A stretch of 64,000 nucleotides of DNA from CALJTV01 sp034435835 (GCA_034435835.1 DAOTWF010000017.1:1-64000), one strand, 5' to 3'. Shown: positions 7,453 to 16,377, counted from the stretch's first letter. The notes: a model not told the origin generated them from the sequence alone. A program made the numbers and translations.

Positions 7453-7782
7453 ATGAAGAAACGGGAATGGGCTTTTCTTACCAATCACGGGCTGGTTCTT
7501 GCCTATCTGGCAAAGCACCCGAGGGCAACCGCGCGGGAGGTTGCCCGGAAAGTGGGGGTTACAGAACGGACCGTCCAGAAGGTGATCGCCGACCTAGAGG
7601 CAGGCGGGTACGTTGTCCGTCACCGGGAAGGCAGGGGTAACCAGTATACTGTCCACCCCGAGCTGCCGATGCGGCATCGCATGGAGCGGGAGTATGCCGT
7701 AGGCAGTCTACTTCTAGCACTGGGGTGCGACCTGGAAAAACTGGCTGTGCGTCTTAAAGCCACCAGCACATCCCGGCAGTAA
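7453..7782 (+). CDS. Winged helix-turn-helix transcriptional regulator
   Basis: 109 residues. Residues 10-65 form a winged HTH: LAYLAKHPRATAREVARKVG, VTERTVQKVIADLEAGGYV, then the wing HREGRGNQYTV. The layout resembles MarR/ArsR-like single-domain repressors. The C-terminus is a short dimerisation-type helix without an obvious ligand or metal site. It is divergent from the small Cys gene at 7056, with an imperfect palindrome between them, so local autoregulation is likely. The ATG at 7453 gives MKKREWAFLTNHG and is the first good start after the promoter region. Confidence 0.82.
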   Translation: MKKREWAFLTNHGLVLAYLAKHPRATAREVARKVGVTERTVQKVIADLEAGGYVVRHREGRGNQYTVHPELPMRHRMEREYAVGSLLLALGCDLEKLAVRLKATSTSRQ

Positions 7783-7870
7783 TGCCGATAGCCCTACTGC
7801 GACAGGCCCAAGAAGCGCGAAGGCGGAGTTCCCTCGCCGCGGGCAGACATTGGTATCGACAGGCTAGGTA

Positions 7871-7899
7871 TTTACAAGTCTTACCCTGTGGAGTATACT
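7871..7899 (+). promoter_or_regulatory. Putative promoter for degV
   Basis: TTTACA at 7871-7876, 17-base spacer, TATACT at 7894-7899. It lies in the 183-base gap before the DegV gene, which otherwise shows nothing recognisable. Confidence 0.5.
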
Positions 7900-7965
7900 G
7901 GCATCACCTGTACTGCTTCATCAATCTTTCAGGCAGGAATAGCAGAACAAGAAGAGGAGTAGCTG

Positions 7966-8811
7966 ATGGTCAAAGTAGTCACCGATAGTGGTTCGGACAT
8001 CACCCAAGAGGAAGCAAAACAGCTGGGTATCACGGTAGTGCCTGTATACGTTCACTTCGGCAACGAGGTCTACCGCGATGGCGTTGACATAGGCTTCGAG
8101 GACTTGTACCAGAGGCTGGAGAGCGACCCAGTACATCCCTCCACAGCAGCGCCCTCGCCCGGCGATTTCGCCACAGCGTATGAACAGGTAGCCCGCGAGA
8201 CCGACGAGATCGTTTCTATCCACATCACCAGCAAGCACAGCGCTGTCTACGATGCAGCACTGATGGGCAAACAGATGGCTCAGGATAAGAACAAAAAGCT
8301 CAAGGTAGAGGTGGTCGACTCCAAGGGTGTCACCGTGTGGCAGGGGATGGTCGCCATGGCGGCAGCCAGAGCCGCCGAAGCCGGAGCCAGCCTGCAGCAG
8401 GTGCTCGCTGAAGCCCAGCAGACGATCAAGCAGCTGCGTGTCCTCGCCCTGCTCGACACCCTGAAATACGCCATCAAGGGCGGGCGCCTGGGCAAGGGCT
8501 TCCTCGCCGTCGAATCGGTGCTCCAGGTCAAGCCGCTGCTCACCCTGCACGATGGACAGCTTCGTCCCGCCGGTATAGTCCGCACCCGCAGCAAGGGCAT
8601 CGAACGCCTGCGTGACTTCCTAAAATCCATTGCAAAGGCACACGATATCGCCATAGCCCACAGCACCACAGCCGATGAAGCTAAGTCCCTGGCGGACTAC
8701 GCACGCTCACTGTTCCCCAGCATCATGCCCAGAATAGTCAGGCTGGGACCTGCCCTCGGCGTCCACGGGGGACCCGGGGCACTGGTCGCGGTGGTCAGGG
8801 AAGATAAATAG
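7966..8811 (+). CDS. DegV family fatty-acid-binding protein
   Basis: 281 residues, typical length. The N-terminal signature VVTDSGSDI and the later STAAPSPGDF are hallmarks of DegV/EDD proteins. The C-terminal half contains the ALLDTLKYAIKGGRLGKG motif that helps line the acyl pocket. In Firmicutes FakB proteins of this family present fatty acids to the kinase FakA; no FakA-like gene is seen here. GAGGAG precedes the ATG by eight bases. A second DegV paralogue is at 56374-57234. Confidence 0.92.
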   Translation: MVKVVTDSGSDITQEEAKQLGITVVPVYVHFGNEVYRDGVDIGFEDLYQRLESDPVHPSTAAPSPGDFATAYEQVARETDEIVSIHITSKHSAVYDAALMGKQMAQDKNKKLKVEVVDSKGVTVWQGMVAMAAARAAEAGASLQQVLAEAQQTIKQLRVLALLDTLKYAIKGGRLGKGFLAVESVLQVKPLLTLHDGQLRPAGIVRTRSKGIERLRDFLKSIAKAHDIAIAHSTTADEAKSLADYARSLFPSIMPRIVRLGPALGVHGGPGALVAVVREDK

Positions 8812-8902
8812 GACCCCACGGGGGACCGGACGACCGCACACGGTACCAGAACAAGATTTCCAAATTTCTCAACGGCAGCGAGCGAGTGTGGGCATTTTAC
8901 CA

Positions 8903-9286
8903 TTACCCATGTTTTCTTGCCCTGATAAGACAGATATGGACGGTTACTCCAATAGCAACGAGCAAAAGTACTATCCTGATAACCAGATTATCGGTACCGA
9001 CGAAAACCGAGATGCCGATGGCTGCCCACAATATCAGTATGGTGAAAAGCTTCACCCTCAGGGGCATCCCTCTGCCTTGCAGATAGCTCACTATATAGCC
9101 ACCAAACAACCTGTTGTCCAGTAACCAGCGATAGAGTCGTTCCGAACTCCGTAAATAACACGCCGCAGCCAGCAACAGAAAGGGTGTTGTTGGCAGTATG
9201 GGGACAAAAATGCCCGCTGCCCCCAGAATGGTAGATACTGTCCCGGCCACTATCAGGAGTTGCCGCGTTAGCTTTCTGCGCATCAC
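8903..9286 (-). CDS. DUF454 (YbaN-like) inner membrane protein
   Basis: 127 residues with three to four hydrophobic segments and the typical DUF454 beginning: a basic start, GTVSTILGAAGIFVPILPTT and PFLLLAAACYLRSSERLY. The PxLPTTPFLLLAAxC signature is clear. Function is unknown. It is monocistronic, between converging DegV and the TsaC/MobA unit. Confidence 0.88.
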   Translation of the reverse strand: MMRRKLTRQLLIVAGTVSTILGAAGIFVPILPTTPFLLLAAACYLRSSERLYRWLLDNRLFGGYIVSYLQGRGMPLRVKLFTILILWAAIGISVFVGTDNLVIRIVLLLVAIGVTVHICLIRARKHG

Positions 9287-9363
9287 CGATTATATTGCAA
9301 GATATGCCCTCATTGAGGGGTCACTGCAGCCGTGCAGCATCCGGTCAGGGGCGAGCCCGCCAG

Positions 9364-10395
9364 CTAAGCCTCATTCACCCTGACTATCTGGCTGCCAGCA
9401 GCTTTGAACAGCCTGTCGAAGATTGCCAGCCCGATGCCATTCCTCGGCGGAGCCAGCGCCAGAATGTAGTCCACCCCCTCCCGGTCAAACGCCCGCAGCG
9501 TCTCGAACAACCTGCCTGCCACCGCCTCAAGGTCATCGTAAGAACCGGGGCTCATGACCACCACATCGCCGCCAAAATTTCCGACTTGGTCCTCCGGCAC
9601 CATCACCCCGACCCTGCTGTCCACCTCTAGCTCTTCAACTTTTGCCTTCATAGTCGCAATCACTTTTTCCTGTTGTTCGCCGTCAAACAACAGCACCCGC
9701 GCCCTGGGGGCATAGTGTTGCTTCATCTGCCCCGGTGACCTTATCTGCCCATCGCCTGCCTGCACCAGCACCTCTCCCAGTACCTCTTCCAGCGCCTCCC
9801 GGCTGATACCTCCGGGCCTCAATATCACCGCTGGAGAGCAGGTGACGTCCAGCACGGTCGATTCTACGCCTATCTGCGTTGGACCGCCGTCAAGGATGAG
9901 TGCCATTTTACCACCCAGGTCCTCCATCACATGCTCGGCACATGTGGGGCTGGGGCGCCCGAAGCGGTTCGCCGAGGGGGCGGCGATGGGGACCCCCGCC
10001 TCCCTGATCAGCGCCAGCGCCACCTCATTCCGGGGCATGCGCACCGCCACGGTAGGCAGCCCCGCGGTGACGATGTCCGGTATCCTTTCATTCTTGAACA
10101 TTACCAGCGTGAGGGGTCCGGGCCAGAATAGCCTCATCAAGCGCTCGGAGCTCTCCGGGATAGCGCTCACCACACTGGGAAGCATGTCTGCACTGGCTAT
10201 ATGGACGATGAGCGGGTCGAAGCTGGGCCTCTCCTTGAGGGCGAACACCTTCGCCACCGCCGCTCTGTTAGTGGCATCGGCGCCCAGCCCGTAAACGGTC
10301 TCGGTGGGGAAGGCGACCACCTCGCCACTGCGGATTAAGCGAGCAGCTCGGCGTACGTTCTCCATATCACTCGCATTTACAATCCGGGTCGTCAT
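9364..10395 (-). CDS. tsaC: L-threonylcarbamoyladenylate synthase (Sua5/TsaC type)
   Basis: 343 residues, the long Sua5 form. The YrdC domain spans about residues 10-195, with GEVVAFPTETVYGLGADA and KERPSFDPLIVHI near the start. A C-terminal Sua5 domain (from about 220, MKQHYAPRARVLLFDG) follows. The enzyme makes threonylcarbamoyl-AMP from threonine, bicarbonate and ATP for tRNA t6A37. The ATG at 10395 is preferred over an in-frame upstream ATG because GAGGTGA precedes it at good spacing. It lies 96 bases downstream of mobA on the same strand. Confidence 0.93.
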   Translation of the reverse strand: MTTRIVNASDMENVRRAARLIRSGEVVAFPTETVYGLGADATNRAAVAKVFALKERPSFDPLIVHIASADMLPSVVSAIPESSERLMRLFWPGPLTLVMFKNERIPDIVTAGLPTVAVRMPRNEVALALIREAGVPIAAPSANRFGRPSPTCAEHVMEDLGGKMALILDGGPTQIGVESTVLDVTCSPAVILRPGGISREALEEVLGEVLVQAGDGQIRSPGQMKQHYAPRARVLLFDGEQQEKVIATMKAKVEELEVDSRVGVMVPEDQVGNFGGDVVVMSPGSYDDLEAVAGRLFETLRAFDREGVDYILALAPPRNGIGLAIFDRLFKAAGSQIVRVNEA

Positions 10396-10491
10396 TTCCA
10401 ATTCACCTCGCACTGCTGCGCTCGTTTAAGATTCAGGCTGGCACCATGCCACGATTGTATATTGGCGACAAATGGCGGTCAAGACACCAGG

Positions 10492-11100
10492 CTAGATACC
10501 CAGTTCCGCAGCCAGCCTGTTAGCCCGCTCCAGGTCTTCCGGTCGGTTGATATTGAAAAAGGAGAGGAGCTGCGGGTCCAGGCTCTGGCATTCCTCCCGC
10601 CCTACATACCTCACCCGCACCGTCCCGAGAAAGGCATCTACCCTCAGGTTCCCACTGTCAAGCTGTGCTTTGATGCTTTCCGTACAGGCTTTGCTGTACA
10701 CCGCATGCAGTGGCTCTAAAGTTCCAGGGCTGAGACTCGGCACAACGGCGTCGACACCCTCACAGAGCCCGGCGAGGTAGCGCAGCAGCTTGGGGTTCAA
10801 AAATGGCATATCGCAGGCAACCACGATATTATACTGGCACGGAGAAGCCACCAGCCCTGTGTAGATACCACCGAGAGGACCGCCATCGGGGTAAACGTCC
10901 ACCAGCAACTCGCCATCGTTGATACCTGCGAAAAGTTCAACCTGCTCCCTGGAGGTGACCACCATAATAGGACCACCCACCTCTCTGAGCCGTTCGATGA
11001 CGCGGTCGAACAGTCGCCTGCCGCCGACGACCTCCAGTGTCTTGCCCCTCCCCAGGCGCAATCCCCTGCCACCAGCCAGGACTAACGATGCTACCTCCAT
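10492..11100 (-). CDS. mobA: Molybdenum cofactor guanylyltransferase
   Basis: 202 residues. The nucleotide-binding signature is LVLAGGRGLRLGRGKTL near the start, followed by VDVYPDGGPLGGIYTGL and VVACDMPFLNPKLL, all standard MobA motifs. The enzyme transfers GMP from GTP to Mo-molybdopterin, making the bis-MGD or MGD cofactor used by DMSO-reductase-family enzymes. The ATG at 11100 gives MEVASLVLAGG; an in-frame ATG 66 bases upstream adds an unlikely extension. It is divergent from the regulator, FmdE and molybdopterin enzyme genes at 11319-14945, so a functional link is plausible. Confidence 0.9.
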   Translation of the reverse strand: MEVASLVLAGGRGLRLGRGKTLEVVGGRRLFDRVIERLREVGGPIMVVTSREQVELFAGINDGELLVDVYPDGGPLGGIYTGLVASPCQYNIVVACDMPFLNPKLLRYLAGLCEGVDAVVPSLSPGTLEPLHAVYSKACTESIKAQLDSGNLRVDAFLGTVRVRYVGREECQSLDPQLLSFFNINRPEDLERANRLAAELGI

Positions 11101-11254
11101 GTCCTTGTGGGCTTGCCCGCAGCCCGTGCTCTGAACAGCGAGCACATTATACCACCGCCAAAACAAATAAGATGCTTAAGCTCTTGTCTGGCATTTAAAA
11201 CGACACCCGCATGAACATAGGACTAACGTATAGTCAGCCGCCTCGCCATCAAGT

Positions 11255-11284
11255 TTGACGCGTTATCCTGGTCCATGTTATGAT
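11255..11284 (+). promoter_or_regulatory. Putative promoter for the molybdenum-module operon
   Basis: TTGACG at 11255-11260, 18-base spacer, TATGAT at 11279-11284. The -10 overlaps the upstream in-frame ATG at 11280, which argues that translation of the regulator begins further down, at the GTG at 11319. Confidence 0.5.
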
Positions 11285-11318
11285 TTCTTTTGGAAAGTTT
11301 CTATGGGAAACTAAAACT

Positions 11319-12017
11319 GTGACAAGGTACTATCGTGAATATTGTCCTGTAGCGCATGCGCTTGAGGTTGTGGGGGACCGGTGGTCTTTGCTGATCATCC
11401 GTGACCTTTTGCGCGGCTCACAGCGTTTCACCGACTTACTCCGCGGCATAAGCGGTATCACGGCAAAGCTGCTGATGGTCCGGCTGCGCAAGCTACAACA
11501 AGCCGGTGTGGTGAAACAGGAGAAACGGGAGGACGACCGCCGCGAGGTGTGGTACACGTTGACAGCCGCAGGACATGAACTCCGCCCTGTGCTGGAGGCT
11601 CTGTGGGCGTGGGGCTTGAAGTATGCCATGTGGCCACCACGCCCCGGGGAGGTGGTTCGCCCCGAAATGACACTCAATACCCTGGTAGCTTCCCTGAATA
11701 CGCGCGGCAGGAGGCTATCGCAGACGGCGAAATGGGCATTCCACTTCACGCCCGGCGGTGGCTACATGCTGTCCTTCGACGGGGAGCGGTGGTGGGTTGA
11801 ACAGAACATTGAAAGCGAGCCAGACGTCTCCATATCGGCAACACCTGAATCGTGGGCAACCTTCCTCGCTGTGAAGCGGGTAGAGCGCGCCAAGCTAGCG
11901 CATTCCCTTCGGGTGGAGGGAAAGTTAGAGCGTGTTAAAGAATTCTGGCAAACGTTCGGCATCCCTGTAAATGATATCTCTCAACTCGCCAGCAACTCGT
12001 CCGAGAGGCAGCCATAG
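11319..12017 (+). CDS. HxlR-type winged-helix regulator with SCP2-like C-terminal domain
   Basis: 232 residues from GTG 11319. The N-terminal 100 residues are a typical HxlR wHTH: YCPVAHALEVVGDRWSLLII, RDLLRGSQRFTDLL, then VRLRKLQQAGVV and the wing. The C-terminal 110 residues (HFTPGGGYMLSFDGERWWVE through VSISATPESWATFLA) resemble an SCP2 sterol-carrier lipid-binding fold, a combination seen in other HxlR-like regulators that suggests a hydrophobic ligand. The ATG at 11280 is rejected because it overlaps the promoter -10. It precedes FmdE by 52 bases and probably controls that operon. Confidence 0.82.
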   Translation: MTRYYREYCPVAHALEVVGDRWSLLIIRDLLRGSQRFTDLLRGISGITAKLLMVRLRKLQQAGVVKQEKREDDRREVWYTLTAAGHELRPVLEALWAWGLKYAMWPPRPGEVVRPEMTLNTLVASLNTRGRRLSQTAKWAFHFTPGGGYMLSFDGERWWVEQNIESEPDVSISATPESWATFLAVKRVERAKLAHSLRVEGKLERVKEFWQTFGIPVNDISQLASNSSERQP

Positions 12018-12069
12018 GGTGGGCAGATGATAGCAAAGAGGCGAAACGACAAAAAGTGCCAAAGCTGAG

Positions 12070-12711
12070 ATGGGTACAAATTCCGGGATAACCATTTGCG
12101 CTCATACGTACGACGAATATGTGGAGATGGTGCGCTCCTTCCATGGGGGCATGGCACCGGGTGTGCTCATGGGCGGGTTCATGGTTGACCTGGCTTACCG
12201 AAACCTACCTGAGGGCGAACTCTTCGACGCCATATCCGAAACTTATTCGTGTCTGCCCGATGCCATCCAGCTTCTTACTCCCTGCACCGTGGGCAACGGC
12301 TGGCTTAGGGTCATCGACCTTGGCCGCTTTGCTCTCTCACTGTACCGTAAATACACGGGAGAGGGCGTCCGCGTATATGTGCGCAGCCAGACGCTGGATA
12401 ACTGGCCCCGGATTAAAGCCTTCCTATTTAAACTTCAGCCTAAAAAAGAGCAGGACCTTGAAACACTGGCGCGCGAGCTTGTCCTCGCCCGCACATCTAT
12501 CTTCGGGCTTCAAAAAGTGGTGGTGGATTTGAACGCGCTGCCGCCCCACCGCCATCTCACCTTCGCGGTATGCCCCTCCTGCAAGGAGGGCTACCCCGAA
12601 GACAGCGGCACGCTGTGTCTGGGGTGCCAGGGTAAAGCGCCTTATGTGCTTTGCCAGCCCCTGGACGCACCGGAGGCAGGTCAGGCGGAACAGCTAGATA
12701 CCGGAGGATAA
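12070..12711 (+). CDS. FmdE-domain protein (formylmethanofuran dehydrogenase subunit E-like)
   Basis: 213 residues. The FmdE domain is shown by FHGGMAPGVLMGGFMVDLA (residues 25-43), SCLPDAIQLLTPCTVGNGWL and the later DLGRFALSLY. The His and Cys residues of these motifs form the family's metal-binding site. A C-terminal treble-clef/zinc ribbon follows (CPSCKEGYP and CLGCQG). FmdE proteins occur next to molybdenum or tungsten enzymes in archaea and bacteria and are not part of the catalytic FMD core; their role is unsettled. The gene lies 14 bases before the molybdopterin oxidoreductase gene, so the two are surely co-expressed. Confidence 0.85.
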   Translation: MGTNSGITICAHTYDEYVEMVRSFHGGMAPGVLMGGFMVDLAYRNLPEGELFDAISETYSCLPDAIQLLTPCTVGNGWLRVIDLGRFALSLYRKYTGEGVRVYVRSQTLDNWPRIKAFLFKLQPKKEQDLETLARELVLARTSIFGLQKVVVDLNALPPHRHLTFAVCPSCKEGYPEDSGTLCLGCQGKAPYVLCQPLDAPEAGQAEQLDTGG

Positions 12712-12725
12712 AGGGGGTGATAGAT

Positions 12726-14945
12726 ATGTCGTGGCAGAAAACCACCTGCGTACTTTGCGGCAACCGCTGCGGACTGGAGGTACGGGTTGAGGACAACCGC
12801 ATCGTAGAGGTCCGCCCTGATAAGGACAGCCCCATCAGCGAGGGGTACGTATGCCGTAAGGGCATGAACATTGCCTTCCACCAGCACAATGCTGACCGCC
12901 TCTTATACCCCCTGAAGAGAATGGGGGACAGGTTCGCACGCATCTCCTGGGAGCAAGCAATTGCCGAGATCAGCGAGGGGTTAAAATGTATACTGGAGCA
13001 ATATGGACCGCGCTCAGTAGCCTCACTCATCGGTGGCGGCGAGTTCAACGTCTATCCTGACCAGTTTATCGCCCGTTTTAGCCACCTGCTCGGCTCCCGT
13101 TATGTGTACTCCGCCGCCAACCAGGAATTCGCTGGCAGGTTCTGGGCACATGGGCTGACGCTGGGAAGCCAGGGGTTCATGCTCGAGCCGGATTATGAAA
13201 ATACCGATATGCTCATGGCAGTGGGCTGGAACGGTATGATGAGCCACCATATCCCCCAGGCACGAAGGGTACTGACGCGGATATCCAAGGACCCACAAAA
13301 GTTGCTGGTGGTGATAGACCCCCGCCTCTCAGAAACGGCTAAGATAGCAAACATTCACCTGCCTGTCCGACCCGGTACCGACGCCCTGCTCATAAAATCG
13401 ATGATTTCAATTATACTCAGGGAGAAGCTTTACAATCACAGGTATATCGACGAACATGTGGACGGCTTTGACCTGATATTACGCTGGTTTGCCGACTTCG
13501 ATGTAGGTGCCGCGCTCAAGGTATGCGAGCTTGAATACGAAGATGTCCTCAGGGTCTGTCAGGAGTTTGCCACCCGAAAGTCATGTCTGCGTGACGACCT
13601 CGGTATACTAATGAACCGGCACAGCGCACTGGTATCATATTTGCTGGTGGTGCTGCTGGCGATATGCGGTCGCATCGGGGTGCCCGGTGGAAACTACATA
13701 ACCGGCGGCAGGGTCTACTCTGACCCCAATGACCCCACCACCTGGCGCACCTTGGTGACCGACGTTCCAGCCATCTCAGGTACGTTCCCCCCCAATGTGA
13801 TGCCGGAGGAAATTCTGAGTGACCATACCCAGCGGCTGAGGGCAGTCCTAGTGTGCGCGGCTAACCCGCTACGCTCGTACGCGGACACAAGTGCCTGGGA
13901 AGAGGCATTCAGTCACCTCGACCTGCTGGTGGTCACCGAAATAGCCATGAGCGAGACAGCAGCCCTTGCCCACTATGTCCTTCCCGCCAGATCAGCTTAC
14001 GAATCCTGGGATACTGCTCCTGGTGGAAGTGTCTCAATGGTCTACGGAAGGATGCGGCGCCCGGTAATAAAGCCCGATGGAGAACAGAAGGAAGCCGGCG
14101 AGATTTTCACACTGCTGGCTGATACTATGGGGCTAATACCTGAACTCCCCGAATCGCTTTACCTGGCTGCCGGGAGCGGCAATTGGAAAAAATACCGGGA
14201 CAGGCTGATAGAATACCTCCAGAGCAACCCCACTAGTGCCAGGGCGCTGCATTTCATCGCTGCCAAGACCCTGGGTAACGCTCTCGGTTCCGCCCACCTA
14301 GCAAGCTTTTTCACCACTTTTCTTCAGATGTCACAGGAAAGACAGGAGGACGCTGAGCGGGCTGGTTTCCCCTCAGGACCAGAACAAGGATTGCAAATAT
14401 TTCAAGCTATCCTGGACCATCCCGAAGGCATTCTCATCGGGATTCGCGACCCCGAAAAGAACCTGCGCAGATTAGCCACCAAGAATGGAAAAATCCAACT
14501 CTATGTTTCTGAAGTTGAGGACTGGATAAAAGAGATAGACCCGGAAAAGGAAGCAGAACGCCTAAGACTGCCCGAGGAGTTCCCATTCATACTGATGGCA
14601 GGGCGGCATATGGACATGAATGCCAACACTGGTATGCGCGACCCATCATGGAACCGAGGAAGGCGCCCCTGCACGCTCGCTATGAATCCTGCCGACGCTG
14701 AAAAACTGGGGGTCAGTGACGGACAGATGGTTAGAATCGTCACCGAAGCTGGTGAAGAAACAATCGAGGCCGAGGTGACCGAAGCCGCCCGGAAAGGTCA
14801 GGTCATCATCCCCCACGGGTTCGGACTGGTCTATAACGGGGTGAAATACGGTGCCAATGTCAACCGATTGACCAAAGCCACACACAGGGACCAGTTCGGT
14901 ACACCAATCCACCGCTACGTTCCCTGCCGTATAGAACCGCTGTGA
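12726..14945 (+). CDS. Molybdopterin oxidoreductase (DMSO reductase family), cytoplasmic
   Basis: 739 residues. Residues 1-50 hold a [4Fe-4S] motif C8-x2-C11-x3-C15-x27-C43, followed by the conserved basic residue. The large molybdopterin domains follow, and the dinucleotide-binding domain occupies about 620-739 (PFILMAGRHMDMNANTGMRD onward). There is no twin-arginine signal, so it stays inside the cell. The residue expected to ligate Mo, near ANQEFAGRFW, is not an obvious Cys or SeCys. Substrate is unknown; it belongs to the broad formate dehydrogenase/oxidoreductase group, and no NAD or quinone partner subunit follows. The ATG at 12726 has GGAGG and GGGGGTGAT upstream. Confidence 0.85.
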   Translation: MSWQKTTCVLCGNRCGLEVRVEDNRIVEVRPDKDSPISEGYVCRKGMNIAFHQHNADRLLYPLKRMGDRFARISWEQAIAEISEGLKCILEQYGPRSVASLIGGGEFNVYPDQFIARFSHLLGSRYVYSAANQEFAGRFWAHGLTLGSQGFMLEPDYENTDMLMAVGWNGMMSHHIPQARRVLTRISKDPQKLLVVIDPRLSETAKIANIHLPVRPGTDALLIKSMISIILREKLYNHRYIDEHVDGFDLILRWFADFDVGAALKVCELEYEDVLRVCQEFATRKSCLRDDLGILMNRHSALVSYLLVVLLAICGRIGVPGGNYITGGRVYSDPNDPTTWRTLVTDVPAISGTFPPNVMPEEILSDHTQRLRAVLVCAANPLRSYADTSAWEEAFSHLDLLVVTEIAMSETAALAHYVLPARSAYESWDTAPGGSVSMVYGRMRRPVIKPDGEQKEAGEIFTLLADTMGLIPELPESLYLAAGSGNWKKYRDRLIEYLQSNPTSARALHFIAAKTLGNALGSAHLASFFTTFLQMSQERQEDAERAGFPSGPEQGLQIFQAILDHPEGILIGIRDPEKNLRRLATKNGKIQLYVSEVEDWIKEIDPEKEAERLRLPEEFPFILMAGRHMDMNANTGMRDPSWNRGRRPCTLAMNPADAEKLGVSDGQMVRIVTEAGEETIEAEVTEAARKGQVIIPHGFGLVYNGVKYGANVNRLTKATHRDQFGTPIHRYVPCRIEPL

Positions 14946-15007
14946 AGTGAGATAACCGGGGATGTCAGCAGAACCGCACAAAAGCCCGACAGACAAGGGG
15001 GCAGACA

Positions 15008-15697
15008 ATGATAGAAGCAATGCATAATAAACCGAAAAGCTCAACAGCAGTAGCCAATCTCATCATCACGGTTCTGGTACTGGGCTCTATTTGGGGGTTA
15101 TCAGAGACTGTCCTCGGCGGCGGTCTGAGGGCGGTCAACTTCCCCTATCGGGCTGGATTGTTGACTGGCATCGGAATGGCTATCATGGGCATAGGCTTAG
15201 CCGCTTACAAAAACCCGGCACCGCTTCTTGGAATAGGTCTCGTAACCGTGCTCGTCAAACTACTGGCTGTGCCAATCCTTCACTGCTCTATAGCCTGCAA
15301 AGCAAACTCATGCATAGCTGTCCTCATCCAGACAGCGTCCCTGGCGCTTGTAGCTCTGCCGCTGAGGTCAAATATGGCCAGGAGTGTACACGCCCGTATG
15401 GCAGCTGGGGCTCTGGCAGCCCTCATCGCGTCGATCAGCTTCTATTTCGTGGGGATGCGAGCTGCCCCGTGCCAGTACCTACTATCGTTCACACCAGGTA
15501 AGTTTGTGGTCACCGAAGGTCTGGTCTGGGCTGCTTTCTCCGCCGTACTCCTACCACTCGGTTATCTGGCAGGTGAAAAGCTTACGGCGGCGACACCTGC
15601 GATTTCAGCGAGTTTGCCCGTTTACTACGCTGCATCAGCCCTGGTGGTCTTGCTCTGCTGGGGACTCAGCGCTCTTGCAATAGCAGCAGGGATTTAA
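15008..15697 (+). CDS. Polytopic membrane protein of the molybdenum module, unrecognised
   Basis: 229 residues with about six hydrophobic helices, no signal peptide and a short basic N-terminus. Helix three is followed by an unusual Cys run, HCSIACKANSC, which would lie at a membrane boundary and might bind a metal or undergo redox change. The topology is like a small ECF-type substrate-binding (S) protein, but no ECF ATPase is seen. It lies 62 bases after the molybdopterin enzyme and 7 bases before the NTPase, so it belongs to the same operon. An upstream AAGGGGG serves as ribosome-binding site. Confidence 0.7.
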   Translation: MIEAMHNKPKSSTAVANLIITVLVLGSIWGLSETVLGGGLRAVNFPYRAGLLTGIGMAIMGIGLAAYKNPAPLLGIGLVTVLVKLLAVPILHCSIACKANSCIAVLIQTASLALVALPLRSNMARSVHARMAAGALAALIASISFYFVGMRAAPCQYLLSFTPGKFVVTEGLVWAAFSAVLLPLGYLAGEKLTAATPAISASLPVYYAASALVVLLCWGLSALAIAAGI

Positions 15698-15704
15698 ACA
15701 AAAT

Positions 15705-16223
15705 ATGATCGTCATCCTCACCGGAGCCATCGGTGTCGGCAAGACTACCGTCTGTGAAAGGGTGGTACAGCGCCTCTCAAGTCTGGGGCTTAGCTGTGGC
15801 GGAGTCATCAGCAACAAAACATGGGATGGTGACATTATCGTCAAAGACCTCCAGACTGGCGAGACAAAGCTTCTGGCTAGTGTAAAGACTGCATACCGGG
15901 GAGCCCGTACTGCAAGATATTCTTTCAATCCGGAAGGCATCGATTTTGGAATCAGAGCGATAAACAGGGGTACCATTGCAGACATCCTTATTGCCGATGA
16001 GCTGGGACACCTGGAACTTCGGGGGCTGGGCTTCGCCACGGTCATTGACCTCGTCGCCACCGGTCAGGTCAAGAATTGCCTACTGGTAATACGGAGCCAG
16101 CTCTTGCCCGCTTTCCTGCCCAAGCTTGGCATTGCCGCGTCCGTGTTCCAGGCTACGCGTGACAATCGGGAAAAACTACCGCAGAAAATAAGCCTGGTAC
16201 TAAACCCGGGCATCGCAGTATAA
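15705..16223 (+). CDS. THEP1-like P-loop NTPase
   Basis: 172 residues. The Walker A motif GAIGVGKTT is at residues 7-15 and the Walker B-like ILIADELGHLELRGLGF has Asp98/Glu99. The fold and length match nucleoside-triphosphatases of the THEP1 family and their bacterial relatives, some of which are found beside molybdenum and tungsten genes. The true substrate is unknown. It starts 7 bases after the membrane protein and closes the operon; 125 bases with no recognised element follow before the next promoter. Confidence 0.8.
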   Translation: MIVILTGAIGVGKTTVCERVVQRLSSLGLSCGGVISNKTWDGDIIVKDLQTGETKLLASVKTAYRGARTARYSFNPEGIDFGIRAINRGTIADILIADELGHLELRGLGFATVIDLVATGQVKNCLLVIRSQLLPAFLPKLGIAASVFQATRDNREKLPQKISLVLNPGIAV

Positions 16224-16348
16224 CCTGGACGGAGCCGCCGGTACACCATCCTACGGCTAAAAGCATCGGGAGACTCAGTACATACATCCTGCGTCCGCAA
16301 GATTTGCCGATTTCGCTTCGTAAACACCGAAAAGGGAACCTGCACCTC

Positions 16349-16377
16349 TTGACAGTTTCACCGCATGGTAGTAAATT
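16349..16377 (+). promoter_or_regulatory. Promoter for the acyl-CoA synthetase gene
   Basis: Perfect -35 TTGACA (16349-16354), 17-base spacer, -10 TAAATT (16372-16377). The leader is about 105 bases and ends in the strong Shine-Dalgarno GAAAGGAG before the ATG at 16488. Confidence 0.65.

Noticed and set aside
7782..7988. Short open frame between the winged-helix regulator and degV
   Set aside because: Covers the degV promoter and start; composition shows nothing protein-like.
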